Below, piece after piece: positions 8,435 to 18,351 of a stretch of DNA of 64,000 bases. Numbering within the stretch: the first letter of the stretch is position 1; each line of letters starts with the position of its first letter. Below the pieces are notes generated by a model that saw only the letters and a program-made list of their open reading frames with translations, searched no databases and was not told where the DNA came from. A program made the position numbers and the translations under genes. The DNA comes from Kineococcus rhizosphaerae (GTDB lineage: Bacteria; Actinomycetota; Actinomycetes; Actinomycetales; Kineococcaceae), in assembly GCF_003002055.1 (NCBI RefSeq), contig NZ_PVZF01000001.1:1-64000 (forward strand), given 5' to 3'.

Positions 8435-9405
8435 TCGACTTCCGGTACCACGTGGTCTCCCTGGTGTCGGTGTTCCTCGCGCTCGCCGTCGGCATCGTCC
8501 TGGGGGCCGGACCGCTCAACGAGGGCATCTCGACCGGGATCACCGACCAGGTCAGGCAGCTCACGACGGAGAAGAACCAGTTGCGGACCGAACGCGACGC
8601 GGCGCGCACGAGCGTCGACCAGCAGGACGCCTGGGCCGAGGCGGTCGGACCGGCGCTGGTGGCCCGCCAGCTCGGTGGCCGCAGCGTGGCCGTCGTCGAA
8701 CTCCCGGGCGCCGACTCCAGCCAGGTCGACGCCACCATCGCGGTCCTGCAGGCCGCCGGTGCGCAGGTCTCGGTCCAGGTCACGGTGCAGGACAAGTGGA
8801 TCGACACCACCGACGCCGCCACCGCCGACCGGCAGAAGGCCGCGAACGCCTTGACGGCCCAGCTGACGACCCCGCCGGCGGCCGACGCCGGGACGCCGGA
8901 CGTGCTGGCCGCCGAACTCGCCCGCGCCGTGGTGACGATGGAACTGGTCCAGTCCGGGGCCCCGGACGAGGGCGCCCAGACCGTCCTGAAGACCCTGTCC
9001 GACGCCGGGCTCGTCGACGTCCAGGATGGCGTGGACCCCGCCGTGCCGCGCGGCACCCTCGCACTCGTGGTCGGCGGGATCCCCGACACCGACACGACGG
9101 ACGCGCAGCGCAGCGCAGCGAGCGACGCGTGGACGGCCCTGGCCCGCGAGCTCGACGCCGCCGGCGCCGGCACGGTCGTGGCCGGCCCGCCCGAGTCCGC
9201 CGCCGACGGGGGCGTCGTCGCCGACGTGCGCGCCGACAAGGACCTGAGCCAGGACGTGAGCAGCGTGGACGACCTCGACTCCTCGATGGGGCGCGTCAAC
9301 GCGGTGCTCGCCCTGCGTCAGCAGCTGTCCGGGGCCGCGGGCCAGTACGGCACCGCGGACTCCGCGACGGCCGTGAACCCGCCGCTGCCGGCGGCCGCGC
9401 CGTGA
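8431..9405 (+). CDS. steB: SteB / MctB-family membrane protein
   Basis: 324 residues. One N-terminal membrane anchor (YHVVSLVSVFLALAVGIVLG, residues 6-25) is followed by a coiled coil (about residues 35-75) and an outward-facing domain. It belongs to the Rv1698/MctB family (copper transport protein, once described as an outer membrane channel) and to SteB, the partner of SteA in cell division. AGGA lies before the GTG start. Which of the two proposed roles applies cannot be told from sequence; pairing with steA favours the SteAB complex. Confidence 0.85.
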   Translation: MIDFRYHVVSLVSVFLALAVGIVLGAGPLNEGISTGITDQVRQLTTEKNQLRTERDAARTSVDQQDAWAEAVGPALVARQLGGRSVAVVELPGADSSQVDATIAVLQAAGAQVSVQVTVQDKWIDTTDAATADRQKAANALTAQLTTPPAADAGTPDVLAAELARAVVTMELVQSGAPDEGAQTVLKTLSDAGLVDVQDGVDPAVPRGTLALVVGGIPDTDTTDAQRSAASDAWTALARELDAAGAGTVVAGPPESAADGGVVADVRADKDLSQDVSSVDDLDSSMGRVNAVLALRQQLSGAAGQYGTADSATAVNPPLPAAAP

Positions 9406-10241
9406 CCCTGCTCCGGACGGCGCTGGCCGTCGCCGCCGCCCGCGGCGCCGGGGTGCGCGCGGGCGACGTCCTGCGGGAGCACCCGCCGGGTGGGCCGGGA
9501 CGCTGGGAACGGACGAACCACGCGGGGCGGCCGGTCACGCTGCTCGAAGGACCGGTGGCGACGGCGGCCGTGACGGCTGGAGCGCTCACCGCCGGTCCTC
9601 GCTGGGCGGGCGCGGCGGCGCTGGCGGCGACGGGAGCGGCGGGCTTCGGGGCGCTGGACGACCTCACCGAGCGTCGCGGTGAACGCGACGCGGGGGCGCG
9701 GGGCCTGAAGGGGCATCTGGCCGCGGCCCGCCGGGGCCGGCTGACGACCGGGGCCTGGAAGGTGCTGGGCATCGGCGCGACGGGGCTGGCGGCCGCCGCT
9801 GTCGTCGAACGGCCCCGGACACCGGCCGCCGCTCTGGACACGCTGCTCGGCGGGGCGCTCGTCGCCGGCTGCGCGAACCTGCTGAACCTCTTCGACCTGC
9901 GTCCGGGCCGGGCCGCCAAGGTCGCCGCCGTCGCCGCCGCCTGCCTGACGACCGGCCCGGGCGCCCGCCCGGCGCGGCCGCTGGCCGGCGCCGTCGTCGG
10001 CGCCTGCTCGGTCGTCCTGCCCGACGACCTCGCCGGGCGCAGCATGCTCGGCGACACCGGGGCCAACGCCCTCGGCGCCGTCCTCGGCGTGGCGGCCCTG
10101 GCGCGCTGGCGGCGTCAAGGCCGGGCCGTCGCCCTGGGCGTCGTCGTGGGCCTGACCCTGGCCTCGGAGAAGGTGAGCTTCAGCCGGGTCATCGAGGCGC
10201 AGCCGCTGCTGCGCGAGCTCGACCGCCTCGGCCGGCCGTGA
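9402..10241 (+). CDS. PNPT-like (MraY/WecA superfamily) membrane protein
   Basis: 279 residues, several hydrophobic helices. It shares landmarks of polyprenyl-phosphate N-acetylhexosamine-1-phosphate transferases: GALDDLTERRG (Asp-Asp), CANLLNLFDLRPGR in place of the usual N-x-x-N-x-x-D-G-x-D-G loop, and GDTGANALGAVLG. The changed second motif suggests a divergent branch. The likely role is transfer of a sugar phosphate to a lipid carrier, or a scaffold derived from such an enzyme. GTG start overlaps the steB stop, and its stop overlaps the MurJ-like gene. Confidence 0.65.
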   Translation: MTLLRTALAVAAARGAGVRAGDVLREHPPGGPGRWERTNHAGRPVTLLEGPVATAAVTAGALTAGPRWAGAAALAATGAAGFGALDDLTERRGERDAGARGLKGHLAAARRGRLTTGAWKVLGIGATGLAAAAVVERPRTPAAALDTLLGGALVAGCANLLNLFDLRPGRAAKVAAVAAACLTTGPGARPARPLAGAVVGACSVVLPDDLAGRSMLGDTGANALGAVLGVAALARWRRQGRAVALGVVVGLTLASEKVSFSRVIEAQPLLRELDRLGRP

Positions 10242-11851
10242 GCCCACGCGCGCGCTCGGTCGCCGCCGCGGCGGCCTCCGTCGCGCTCCTCACGGTCCTC
10301 GCCCGCCTCGCCGGGTTCGGCCGCGTCCTGGCCTTCAGCCAGACCGTCGGCGACACCTGCCTGGGCACGGCGTACACGACGGCCAACCAGGTCCCCAACG
10401 TCCTCTTCGAGGTCGTCGCGGGTGGGGCGCTGGCCGGGGTCCTCGTCCCGCTGCTGTCCTCCCGGTTGGTCTCGGACGACCCGCGGGAGCGGGCGGCGGC
10501 CTCGCGGACGGCGTCCGCCGCGCTGACCTGGAGCGTGCTGGCCCTCGTCGTGGTGGGCGCGCTGACCGCGCTGCTGGCCCGGCCCGTCATGGCACTGCTG
10601 CTGCGCGAGGGAGCCGTGCGGCAGTGCGGGGACTCCCTGCTGGGCACCGGGACCGTCATGCTGTGGGTCTTCCTGCCGCAGATCCCGCTGTACGCGGTGG
10701 CGGTCGTCTTCGCCGGGGTCCTGCAGGCCCAGCAGCGGTTCACCGCCCCCGCGGCGGCCCCGCTGGTCTCGAGCCTCGTCGTGGGGGTCAGCTACCTCGT
10801 CGTGGGCGCGCTCGTGCCCGCGGCCGTCGTCAAGCGCGGTCTGGCCGACGTCCCGGCCGCCGGGATCGCCGTCCTGGCGGGGGGGACGACCCTGGGCGTC
10901 GTCGCGCTGGCCGCCACCCACGCCCCCGCACTGCGGGGTCCGGTCCGGTGGCGACCGGCCCTGCGCCCGGCGGCGGGGGACGGACCGCGGCTGCGCTCGC
11001 TGGCCCTGTCGGGGCTCGCGGTCCTCGTAGCGCAGCAGGTCGTGACGGTCGCGATCACGGTGGCCGCCAACGGGACCCCCGGGGCGGTGAACCGCTGGAG
11101 CTACGCGTGGGCGTTGTTCCTCCTGCCCTACGCCGTCCTGGCCGTCCCCGTCGCCACCGCCGTCTTCCCCCGGCTGGCCCGGGCCGCCGACGCCGGGCGC
11201 GCCGAGCTGGCCGCGATCCTCGCCCCGTCGGTGCGCACCGTCCTGCTCGTCAGCTCCCTCGGCGCGGCCGTCCTGGCCGCCGTCGCCGCGCCCGTCTCCG
11301 TCGTGTTCGTCGCCGGCCGGGCCGGGTCGGGGCAGACGGGCGACCTGTCCCTGGCGCTGGTCCTGTTCGCCCCCGCGCTGCTGGGGTACGGACTCGTCGC
11401 GCTGCTCACCCGGGCGCTGTACACCGTCGGTGCGGGCCGCAGCGCCGCCGTCGGCACCGTCGCCGGGTGGGGCGTGGTGCTGGTGGGGGTCGTCGTGCTG
11501 CCGCTGCTGGTCCCGGCCGACCGCACCGTCAGCGCCGTCGCCGTGGCGCACACCCTGGGGCTGAGCGTGGCCGGTGCCCTCCTGCTGCGGGCGGTCCACC
11601 GCGCGGTCCCGGGGGCGACGGCCGGTGCGGGGCCCGTGCTCGCCGCTGCGGTCCTCGCGGCCCTGGTCGCGGGGGGTGCGGGGGTGCTCCTGACCTCGTG
11701 GGTGCGCACGACGCACGTGGCCCCTGCCGTCGGCGAGGGGCTGCTCGTGGCGGCCCTGGCGTCCGGGGCGTGGTTCGCCGTGGCCCGCGCCGCCGCCCCC
11801 GCCGACCTGCGCACGCTGGTCGGCAACGCCCGGCGGGTCGTCCGCCGATGA
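10238..11851 (+). CDS. MurJ/MviN-family lipid II flippase-like protein
   Basis: 537 residues with about 14 predicted membrane helices. The N terminus LARLAGFGRVLAFSQTVG and the downstream TANQVPNVLFEVVAGGALAG are typical of MurJ/MviN members of the MOP exporter superfamily, which flip lipid-linked precursors across the membrane. It sits between a PNPT-like enzyme and a glycosyltransferase, a set that would make, flip and extend a lipid-linked sugar. It may be the housekeeping MurJ or a dedicated paralogue; the neighbours favour a dedicated one. GTG start overlaps the previous stop. Confidence 0.75.
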   Translation: MSPRARSVAAAAASVALLTVLARLAGFGRVLAFSQTVGDTCLGTAYTTANQVPNVLFEVVAGGALAGVLVPLLSSRLVSDDPRERAAASRTASAALTWSVLALVVVGALTALLARPVMALLLREGAVRQCGDSLLGTGTVMLWVFLPQIPLYAVAVVFAGVLQAQQRFTAPAAAPLVSSLVVGVSYLVVGALVPAAVVKRGLADVPAAGIAVLAGGTTLGVVALAATHAPALRGPVRWRPALRPAAGDGPRLRSLALSGLAVLVAQQVVTVAITVAANGTPGAVNRWSYAWALFLLPYAVLAVPVATAVFPRLARAADAGRAELAAILAPSVRTVLLVSSLGAAVLAAVAAPVSVVFVAGRAGSGQTGDLSLALVLFAPALLGYGLVALLTRALYTVGAGRSAAVGTVAGWGVVLVGVVVLPLLVPADRTVSAVAVAHTLGLSVAGALLLRAVHRAVPGATAGAGPVLAAAVLAALVAGGAGVLLTSWVRTTHVAPAVGEGLLVAALASGAWFAVARAAAPADLRTLVGNARRVVRR

Positions 11852-12924
11852 CCCCCGGAGGAGCCGTGGCCGCCACGGGACCCGTCCTGTTCGTGCTGGG
11901 CAGCAGCGCCGGAGGGGTCGGTCGGCACGTCGCGGCCCTGTGCCGCCGCCTGCGGGCCGAGGGGGTCGACGTCCGCGTCGCCGCGCCCGCGGACACGCTG
12001 CGGCGCTTCGCCTTCGGAGTCCCCGCCACCCCCGTGGAGATCGGGCCGACGGTCGACCCCGTCCGCGACCTCGGCGCGGCGCGCGCCCTGCGCCGCGCCG
12101 CGGCCGCCGTCCCCGGGGTCCTCGTGCACGCCCACGGCGTCCGGGCCGGGTTCGTCGCCGCCCTGGCCCTGCCGCGGCGCACGCCGCTCGTGGTGACCCT
12201 GCACAACGCCGTCCTGGGACGGGGAGCCCGGGCCCGGCTCGGCCTGGCGGTGCTGGCCCGGGTGTGCCGGCGCGCCGACGTCGTCCTCGGCGTCAGCGGC
12301 GACCTCGTGGCGCAGGCGCACCGGCTGGGCGCCGGGGTCGTCGACCGCGCCCTGGTCCCCGCGCCCGCCCTGGCCCCCGGCGACGCGGCCCGTGGACGCG
12401 CCGTCCTGGGGGAGGGGCCGGTCGCCCTGGCCGTCGCCCGGCTGGCCCCGCAGAAGGGCCTGGGTACCTTGCTGGAGGCGGCCGGTCGCTCCGGTGTGCG
12501 CGTCGCGGTCGCCGGCGACGGCCCGCTGCACGACGAGCTCGCCGCGCGCGTGCGCGCCGGTGACCTGCCCGTGCAGCTCCTCGGGCGCCGCGACGACGTC
12601 GCCGACCTGCTCGCCGCGACCGACGTCGCGCTCAGCGCCAGCGTCTGGGAGGGCCAGCCCGTCTTCGTCCAGGAGGCCCTGCGCGCCGGGGTGCCGCTGG
12701 TGGCCACCGACGCCGGGGGGACCCGCGAGGTCACCGGCGACGCCGCGCTGCTGGTTCCCGTGGGGGACGCGACGGCGCTCGCCGAGGCCCTGGCGCGCCT
12801 GGTCGCCGACCCCGTGGAGCGGGGCGTGCGGGCCGAGCGGTCCCGGCAGCGGGCGGCGCAGCTGCCGACCGAGGACGACCTGCTCGAGCAGGTCCGCCGG
12901 GTGCACGCGGCGGCCCGGGGCTGA
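11848..12924 (+). CDS. GT4-type glycosyltransferase
   Basis: About 358 residues. Glycine-rich N-terminal loop ([18 protein letters not shown]), a Rossmann pair (GT-B fold), nucleotide-sugar site [19 protein letters not shown] and the E-x7-E motif region [18 protein letters not shown]. It should move a sugar from a nucleotide donor to an acceptor, probably at the inner membrane face. ATG at 11848 overlaps the previous stop (ATGA). The GTG at 11866 has a better ribosome site (GGAGGAG just upstream), so the protein may start six residues later. Acceptor and donor are unknown. Confidence 0.8.
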   Translation: MTPGGAVAATGPVLFVLGSSAGGVGRHVAALCRRLRAEGVDVRVAAPADTLRRFAFGVPATPVEIGPTVDPVRDLGAARALRRAAAAVPGVLVHAHGVRAGFVAALALPRRTPLVVTLHNAVLGRGARARLGLAVLARVCRRADVVLGVSGDLVAQAHRLGAGVVDRALVPAPALAPGDAARGRAVLGEGPVALAVARLAPQKGLGTLLEAAGRSGVRVAVAGDGPLHDELAARVRAGDLPVQLLGRRDDVADLLAATDVALSASVWEGQPVFVQEALRAGVPLVATDAGGTREVTGDAALLVPVGDATALAEALARLVADPVERGVRAERSRQRAAQLPTEDDLLEQVRRVHAAARG

Positions 12925-12951
12925 GCGACCGCGACCGCGGCCGGTGTCGGG

Positions 12952-12957
12952 TACGAT
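12952..12957 (+). promoter_or_regulatory. pyrG -10 box
   Basis: TACGAT eight bases before the pyrG GTG. The spacing predicts a leaderless or nearly leaderless pyrG transcript independent of the upstream operon. No clear -35. Confidence 0.55.
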
Positions 12958-12965
12958 CGAACTCC

Positions 12966-14684
12966 GTGGCGAACCGCAGCACTCCCGAGTCCCCCACCCA
13001 GCACGTCTTCGTGACCGGGGGGGTGGCCAGCTCCCTCGGGAAGGGGTTGACGGCCTCCAGCCTCGGTCGCCTCCTGCGAGCCCGTGGTCTGCGCGTGGCC
13101 ATGCAGAAGCTTGACCCCTACCTCAACGTCGACCCCGGCACGATGAACCCGTTCCAGCACGGCGAGGTCTTCGTGACCGACGACGGTGCCGAGACGGACC
13201 TCGACATCGGCCACTACGAACGTTTCCTCGACGTGCGCTTCGACGCCTCCGCGAACGTGACGACCGGTCAGGTCTACTCCGCGGTCATCGCCAAGGAGCG
13301 CCGCGGTGAGTACCTCGGTGACACCGTCCAGGTCATCCCGCACATCACCAACGAGATCGTCGACCGCATGCGGGCCCAGGCCCGCGAGGACATCGACGTC
13401 ATCATCACCGAGGTCGGCGGCACCGTCGGCGACATCGAGTCCCTGCCGTTCCTGGAGGCCGCGCGCCAGGTCCGCCAGCGCCTCGGGCGCGACAACGTGT
13501 TCTTCGTCCACGTCTCCCTCGTGCCCTACATCGGGCCCAGCGGGGAGCTGAAGACGAAACCCACCCAGCACTCCGTCGCCGCGCTGCGCAGCATCGGCAT
13601 CCAGCCCGACGCCGTCGTGTGCCGTTCGGACCGTGAGATCCCCGAGAGCGTCAAGCGCAAGATCGCCTCGATGTGCGACGTGGACGACGAGGCGGTCATC
13701 GCCTGCGTCGACGCGCCCTCGATCTACGACATCCCCAAGGTCATCCACCGCGAGGGCCTGGACGCCTACCTGGTCCGCAAGCTCAACCTGAGCTTCCGCG
13801 ACGTCGACTGGTCCACGTGGGACGACCTGCTGCGCCGGGTCCACAACCCGCGCCGTCGCGTCGAGATCGCCCTGGTGGGCAAGTACATCGACCTGCCCGA
13901 CGCGTACCTGTCGGTCACCGAGGCGCTGCGCGCCGGGGGTTTCGCCGAGGACGCCAAGGTCGACATCCGCTGGGTCCCCTCCGACGAGTGCGCCACCCCC
14001 GAGGGTGCGCACAAGCAGTTGCACGGGGTCGACGCGGTCTGCGTCCCGGGTGGTTTCGGGGTCCGCGGCATCGAGGGCAAGCTCGGTGCGCTGAAGTGGT
14101 CGCGCGAGAACGGCGTCCCGACCCTGGGCCTGTGCCTGGGCCTGCAGTGCATGGTGATCGAGTACGCGCGCAACGTCGCCGGCCTCAAGGACGCCAGTTC
14201 CACCGAGTTCGACCCGGCGGCCAAGCACCCCGTCATCGCCACGATGGCCGAGCAGCGCGAGATCGTCTCCGGCGAGGGGGACATGGGCGGCACCATGCGG
14301 CTCGGTTCCTACGACGCGGTCCTGCAGAGCGGGTCCGTGGTGGCTGCGACGTACGGCAGCGAGCTGATCTCCGAACGGCACCGGCACCGCTACGAGGTCA
14401 ACAACTCCTACCGCGACAAGCTGACGGCCAAGGGGCTCGTGTTCTCCGGCACCTCCCCGGACCGCGAGCTCGTGGAGTTCGTCGAACTGCCCGCCGAGGT
14501 GCACCCGTACTACGTGGGCACGCAGGCGCACCCGGAGTTCAAGTCGCGTCCGACGCGCTCGCACCCGCTGTTCTCCGGTCTGGTCGCCGCGGCCCTGCGC
14601 CGCCAGCGCGAGGGCCAGCTCATCGACGTCGACCCCGAACCCACCGTCGAGGCGGTCGGGGAACTGACGGAGTCGAACGCGTGA
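12966..14684 (+). CDS. pyrG: CTP synthase
   Basis: 572 residues, full length. The N-terminal synthase domain begins [20 protein letters not shown] with the ATP-binding P-loop. The C-terminal glutamine amidotransferase has the nucleophile elbow LCLGLQCM (Cys near residue 391) and the HPEF segment with the catalytic His/Glu. It makes CTP from UTP, ATP and glutamine. GTG start follows a leaderless-type promoter. The stop overlaps the Nudix gene (GTGA), the same pair as Rv1699-Rv1700. Confidence 0.97.
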   Translation: MANRSTPESPTQHVFVTGGVASSLGKGLTASSLGRLLRARGLRVAMQKLDPYLNVDPGTMNPFQHGEVFVTDDGAETDLDIGHYERFLDVRFDASANVTTGQVYSAVIAKERRGEYLGDTVQVIPHITNEIVDRMRAQAREDIDVIITEVGGTVGDIESLPFLEAARQVRQRLGRDNVFFVHVSLVPYIGPSGELKTKPTQHSVAALRSIGIQPDAVVCRSDREIPESVKRKIASMCDVDDEAVIACVDAPSIYDIPKVIHREGLDAYLVRKLNLSFRDVDWSTWDDLLRRVHNPRRRVEIALVGKYIDLPDAYLSVTEALRAGGFAEDAKVDIRWVPSDECATPEGAHKQLHGVDAVCVPGGFGVRGIEGKLGALKWSRENGVPTLGLCLGLQCMVIEYARNVAGLKDASSTEFDPAAKHPVIATMAEQREIVSGEGDMGGTMRLGSYDAVLQSGSVVAATYGSELISERHRHRYEVNNSYRDKLTAKGLVFSGTSPDRELVEFVELPAEVHPYYVGTQAHPEFKSRPTRSHPLFSGLVAAALRRQREGQLIDVDPEPTVEAVGELTESNA

Positions 14685-15358
14685 GCTTCCCCGCCGAACT
14701 GGGCGTGCCCGTCGTCGACGGTGCGGACCTCGCGGACGCGCCCGCGCAGCGCCGCCTCGTCGGTTCCGAGGTCGTCTTCGCCGGGCGGATCTGGGACGTC
14801 GTGCGCGAGGAGGTGGAACTGCCCGGGGGTGACGACACCGTCGTGCGCGACGTCCAGCGCCACCCGGGGGCGGTGACGATCCTCGCGCTCGACGAGGACG
14901 AGAACGTCCTGTTCGTCCGGCAGTACCGGCACCCCGTGCGCCGGGAGCTGTGGGAACTGCCCGCGGGGTTGCTCGACGTCGCGGGTGAGGAACCCCTGCT
15001 GGCCGCTCAGCGCGAACTGGCCGAGGAGGCCGACCTCGTGGCCTCGTCGTGGGCGGTGCTGGTCGACTGGTTCAACTCCCCGGGCGGGTCCAGCGAGGCG
15101 AACCGCGTCTACCTGGCGCGGGGGCTGTCGGCGGTCCCCGAGGCCGACCGGCACGTGCGCGAGGACGAGGAGAAGGACCTCGTCCCGGTGCGCGTGCCCC
15201 TGGCGCAGGCCGTCCAGGCCGTCCTGCAGGGGCGGCTGGCCAACCCCGGCAGCGTCATCGGGGTGCTGGCCCTGCAGGCCGCGACGGCGCGGGGTCTGCA
15301 GGACCTGCGCCCGGCCGGCACCCCGTGGCCGACCGGGCTGATCAAGCCCTCGGACTGA
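14681..15358 (+). CDS. Nudix hydrolase, ADP-ribose pyrophosphatase type (Rv1700-like)
   Basis: 225 residues. The Nudix helix is [25 protein letters not shown] (about residues 91-115, described here as a region): E-x7-R-E-x2-E-E is intact, with an Asp in place of the usual Gly after EE. The array [20 protein letters not shown] that follows is typical of ADP-ribose hydrolases with a Pro about 16 residues after the box. The product cleaves ADP-ribose to AMP and ribose 5-phosphate. GTG start overlaps the pyrG stop. Confidence 0.87.
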   Translation: MSFPAELGVPVVDGADLADAPAQRRLVGSEVVFAGRIWDVVREEVELPGGDDTVVRDVQRHPGAVTILALDEDENVLFVRQYRHPVRRELWELPAGLLDVAGEEPLLAAQRELAEEADLVASSWAVLVDWFNSPGGSSEANRVYLARGLSAVPEADRHVREDEEKDLVPVRVPLAQAVQAVLQGRLANPGSVIGVLALQAATARGLQDLRPAGTPWPTGLIKPSD

Positions 15359-15836
15359 GGGGCAGGACCCCCCGGACCGTCGCGACGAGACCGGTCACCT
15401 GCTGCTGCAGGAGGCCGGCGACCTCCGACGGTCCGGTGGTCCCGGGCCCGCCGGACACGGCTCCGGTGACGGCACCCACCTCGGCGTCCACGCCCTCGGT
15501 GCGCCGGGCGACGCCCTCGACGACGTCGACGGCCTCCTCGGTCTGCTCGGCCAGCCGCTCGACCTCCCCGGCCACGACCGCGGACCCGCGACCGGCCTCA
15601 CCGACGCGCTCGGCCTCGGTGGTGGCGTTCAGGGACAGCAGCCCGGTCTGGGCGGCGACCTCCTCGATGAGCTGGACCGCCTCCTCGACGCGGGCCGAGG
15701 CTTCGCGCGACGACCCCGCGGGGGCGGTCTTCGTGACGATGAGCCCGTCGTCGCCGACACGGCGTCCGACCCCGGTCGGTGACGTTCTGGACGCCCGCAC
15801 GGTGATCTCCCCGACCCGGTGGGCGAAGGCCTCGAC
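15342..15836 (-). pseudogene. Remnant of a methyl-accepting chemotaxis protein signalling domain
   Basis: On the minus strand a frame encodes a degraded copy of the chemoreceptor hairpin tip: [20 protein letters not shown] then [23 protein letters not shown], which aligns with the family consensus I-x-x-I-A-x-QTNLLALNA-x-IEAARAGE-x-GRGFAVVA-x-EVRKLA. Changes at normally invariant positions (QTG for QTN, TTEAE for IEAAR, GS for GF) point to decay. No sensor, membrane or HAMP part precedes it; the space upstream is the xerD promoter. A GTG at 15800 could start a 152-residue protein, but a relic is more likely. Its end overlaps the Nudix gene by 17 bases. Confidence 0.5.
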
Positions 15837-15904
15837 CGGGACGTCGGTCCCTGCCGCGGGCCCCCGTCCCGCGTGGGGGACGGTCCCGGTGGCACCGCGC
15901 CCAC

Positions 15905-15910
15905 TAGGGT
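15905..15910 (+). promoter_or_regulatory. xerD -10 box
   Basis: TAGGGT seven bases before the GTG start of xerD, giving a predicted leaderless transcript. Confidence 0.5.
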
Positions 15911-15917
15911 CGTCGGG

Positions 15918-16988
15918 GTGTCCGTCCAGCAGCTCGCCACGCCCCCGGACGTCCCCCGGGGCGTCCCCGCGGGAGAGGACCCGCCGGCGCTGGCCACGGC
16001 GGTGCGGGACTACCTGGGGCACCTGGAGGTCGAGCGGGGCCTGTCGGCCAACACCCTGGGCGCCTACCGCCGCGACCTGGCCCGCTACGTCCGCTTCCTC
16101 GCCGGGCGCGGGCTCACCGACCCCTCCGACGTGGACGAGCCGGTCGTCGCGGCCTTCGTCGTCGCGCTGCGCTCCGGGGAGGACGGCGGGACGCCCCTGA
16201 CGGCGAGCTCCGCGGCGCGGACGGCCTCGGCCGTGCGCGGCTGGCACCGGTTCCTGCACGCCGAGGGTCGCAGCACCGACGACCCGGCCGTGCTCGTGCG
16301 CCCGCCGACTCCGCCGCGCCGGCTGCCGACGGCGTTGTCGATCGACGAGGTCACCCGGCTGCTGGAGGTGGCCGGGCTCGGCGGGGACGGCGAGCTGGCC
16401 GCGGTCCCGCTGCGCGACGCGGCCCTGCTGGAGCTGCTGTACGGCTGCGGCGCCCGCATCAGCGAGGCCGTGGGCCTCGACCTGGACGACGTCTCGCCCG
16501 ACGTCCTGGGGGAGACGGGGGTGATCCGGCTGCGGGGCAAGGGGGCCAAGGAACGGATCGTCCCGGTCGGGCGACTGGCGCAGGCGGCGCTGGACCAGTA
16601 CGTCGTGCGCTCGCGTCCCCAGCTGGTCGGTGGCGGCCGCGGCACCCCGGCGCTGTTCGTCAACACGCGCGGGGGGCGGCTGTCGCGGCAGAGCGCCTGG
16701 GCCGTCCTGCAGTCGGCCGCGCGGCGGGCCGGGATCACCCGGGCCGTCTCCCCGCACACCCTGCGCCACTCCTTCGCCACGCACCTGCTGCGCGGAGGCG
16801 CCGACGTGCGGGTCGTGCAGGAACTGCTGGGCCACGCCTCGGTGGCCACGACGCAGGTCTACACGCTGGTGACCGCCGAGCACCTGCGCGAGGCGCACGC
16901 GCAGTCCCACCCGCGGGCGACGTCCACGGACGATCCGCTCACGGTCCCTCACGACCCGTCGACACCACCACCCGTTCGAGCGGACTAA
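15918..16988 (+). CDS. xerD: Tyrosine recombinase XerD
   Basis: 356 residues. The N-terminal SAM-like DNA-binding domain ([20 protein letters not shown]) and the C-terminal catalytic domain carry all expected residues: Arg in [12 protein letters not shown], Lys in [23 protein letters not shown] (His-x-x-Arg), [13 protein letters not shown] (His and the nucleophile Tyr). With XerC it resolves chromosome dimers at dif. It is some 50 residues longer than usual, with extra ends rich in Pro/Asp. Position after the Nudix gene matches M. tuberculosis (Rv1701), so it is the housekeeping enzyme, not a phage integrase. Confidence 0.92.
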   Translation: MSVQQLATPPDVPRGVPAGEDPPALATAVRDYLGHLEVERGLSANTLGAYRRDLARYVRFLAGRGLTDPSDVDEPVVAAFVVALRSGEDGGTPLTASSAARTASAVRGWHRFLHAEGRSTDDPAVLVRPPTPPRRLPTALSIDEVTRLLEVAGLGGDGELAAVPLRDAALLELLYGCGARISEAVGLDLDDVSPDVLGETGVIRLRGKGAKERIVPVGRLAQAALDQYVVRSRPQLVGGGRGTPALFVNTRGGRLSRQSAWAVLQSAARRAGITRAVSPHTLRHSFATHLLRGGADVRVVQELLGHASVATTQVYTLVTAEHLREAHAQSHPRATSTDDPLTVPHDPSTPPPVRAD

Positions 16989-16991
16989 GGT
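16986..16991 (+). promoter_or_regulatory. parA -10 box
   Basis: TAAGGT overlapping the xerD stop codon and about 40 bases upstream of the parA start. This would give a short 5' leader carrying the GAGGAA ribosome site at about 17024-17029. Confidence 0.4.
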
Positions 16992-17030
16992 CACCGCAGA
17001 CCCGACCCGCCCCGACGACCGCCCGAGGAA

Positions 17031-18194
17031 GTGCCACCTCCCGTGACCAGCGAGTTCCCGCCCGCCACCGCCAGGCCCTCGGCCTTCGGCCCCGCCGTCG
17101 ACGCCCTGCGCGTCGGTGGGCAGGGGGCCCAGGCGCAGCAGCCCCCGGTCTCGCGGCCCGCCGCTCCGTCGGTCGCGCAAGGAGCCTCGCAGGGACCCGC
17201 CGACGGATCGGCTCCCGCGCCGGACGCGGCACCGGTCACCGCGCCCGGCGAGGCGCCGGCGGGAGCACCCGCCGAGGCACCCGCAGAGGTGCCCCACCAC
17301 GTCGCGACGTCCGCCGAGCCCCGCGCGGTCCAGGCCGAGATCGAGCTCGGTCCGCAGAACGGCCCGACGGGGCGGCCCGTGCCGACCTTCCCCGTGCCCG
17401 CGCCCCTGGACCACCACGGCCCGGCCCGGGTGATCTCGATGTGCAACCAGAAGGGTGGCGTCGGCAAGACGACGACGACCATCAACCTGGGCGCTGCGCT
17501 GGCCGAGTACGGCCGCCGCGTCCTGCTCGTCGACTTCGACCCGCAGGGGGCGCTGTCGGCGGGGCTGGGCATCAACCCCCACGAGCTCGACAAGACCGTC
17601 TACCAGCTCCTCATGGAGCGCGGGACGGACGTGCGCGAGGTCATCCGCGAGACCTCCGTGGAGGGTCTGGACCTGCTGCCGGCCAACATCGACCTGTCGG
17701 CGGCCGAGGTGCAGCTCGTCGGCGAGGTCGCCCGCGAGTCCGTGCTGGCCCGTGCCCTGCGCCCGGCGCTGGCCGACTACGACGTCGTCCTCATCGACTG
17801 CCAGCCCTCCCTGGGGCTGCTGACGGTCAACGCGCTGACGGCCTCGCACGGCGTGCTCATCCCGCTGGAGTGCGAGTTCTTCGCCCTGCGCGGCGTGGCG
17901 CTGCTGGTCGAGACGATCGAGAAGGTGCAGGAGCGGCTGAACCCGGCGCTGGAGATCGACGGCATCCTCGCGACGATGTACGACGGCCGGACGCTGCACA
18001 GCCGGGAGGTCGTGACGCGGGTCGTGGACGCCTTCGGCGACGACGTCTTCCACACCGTCATCGGGCGCACCGTGAAGTTCCCCGACGCGACGGTGGCGGC
18101 CGAACCCATCACCTCGTACGCCGGCAACCACCCGGGCGCCGAGGCCTACCGGCAACTGGCCCGGGAACTCGTGGCCCGCGGTGACGCCGCCTGA
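17031..18194 (+). CDS. ParA/Soj-type chromosome partitioning ATPase (Rv1708-like)
   Basis: 387 residues. An N-terminal low-complexity Ala/Pro/Glu region of about 125 residues precedes a ParA ATPase core with deviant Walker A ([16 protein letters not shown]), Walker A' ([17 protein letters not shown]) and Walker B ([17 protein letters not shown]). No parB follows, so this is an orphan ParA, as in Rv1708, which lies before scpA-scpB. It probably helps position chromosome or SMC-ScpAB complexes. GTG at 17031 is chosen; GTG at 17043 is an alternative. Confidence 0.88.
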   Translation: MPPPVTSEFPPATARPSAFGPAVDALRVGGQGAQAQQPPVSRPAAPSVAQGASQGPADGSAPAPDAAPVTAPGEAPAGAPAEAPAEVPHHVATSAEPRAVQAEIELGPQNGPTGRPVPTFPVPAPLDHHGPARVISMCNQKGGVGKTTTTINLGAALAEYGRRVLLVDFDPQGALSAGLGINPHELDKTVYQLLMERGTDVREVIRETSVEGLDLLPANIDLSAAEVQLVGEVARESVLARALRPALADYDVVLIDCQPSLGLLTVNALTASHGVLIPLECEFFALRGVALLVETIEKVQERLNPALEIDGILATMYDGRTLHSREVVTRVVDAFGDDVFHTVIGRTVKFPDATVAAEPITSYAGNHPGAEAYRQLARELVARGDAA

Positions 18195-18336
18195 AACCTG
18201 CCGCAGCGTAAGGGTTTCGGCCGTATTCGATTCCACTGAGTGGGCCAGCAGAAACGTTCCGTGACGAAGTGTCCTCCGGTCGGAGCCTTCGCACCCCAGA
18301 TCCCCGCTTGAGCCGTTCGGGGGACTCCGAACGGGC

Positions 18337-18342
18337 TATCGT
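18337..18342 (+). promoter_or_regulatory. -10 box of the A-T-TE gene
   Basis: TATCGT ten bases before the GTG at 18352, in a 157-base gap after parA. The remainder of that gap (18195-18336) shows nothing else recognisable. Confidence 0.4.
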
Positions 18343-18351
18343 CGGGCCCAC

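Noticed and set aside
15918-16988. Tyrosine recombinase as a mobile-element integrase
   Set aside because: Its neighbours and order match the housekeeping xerD, and no excisionase, att repeat or phage gene is close.
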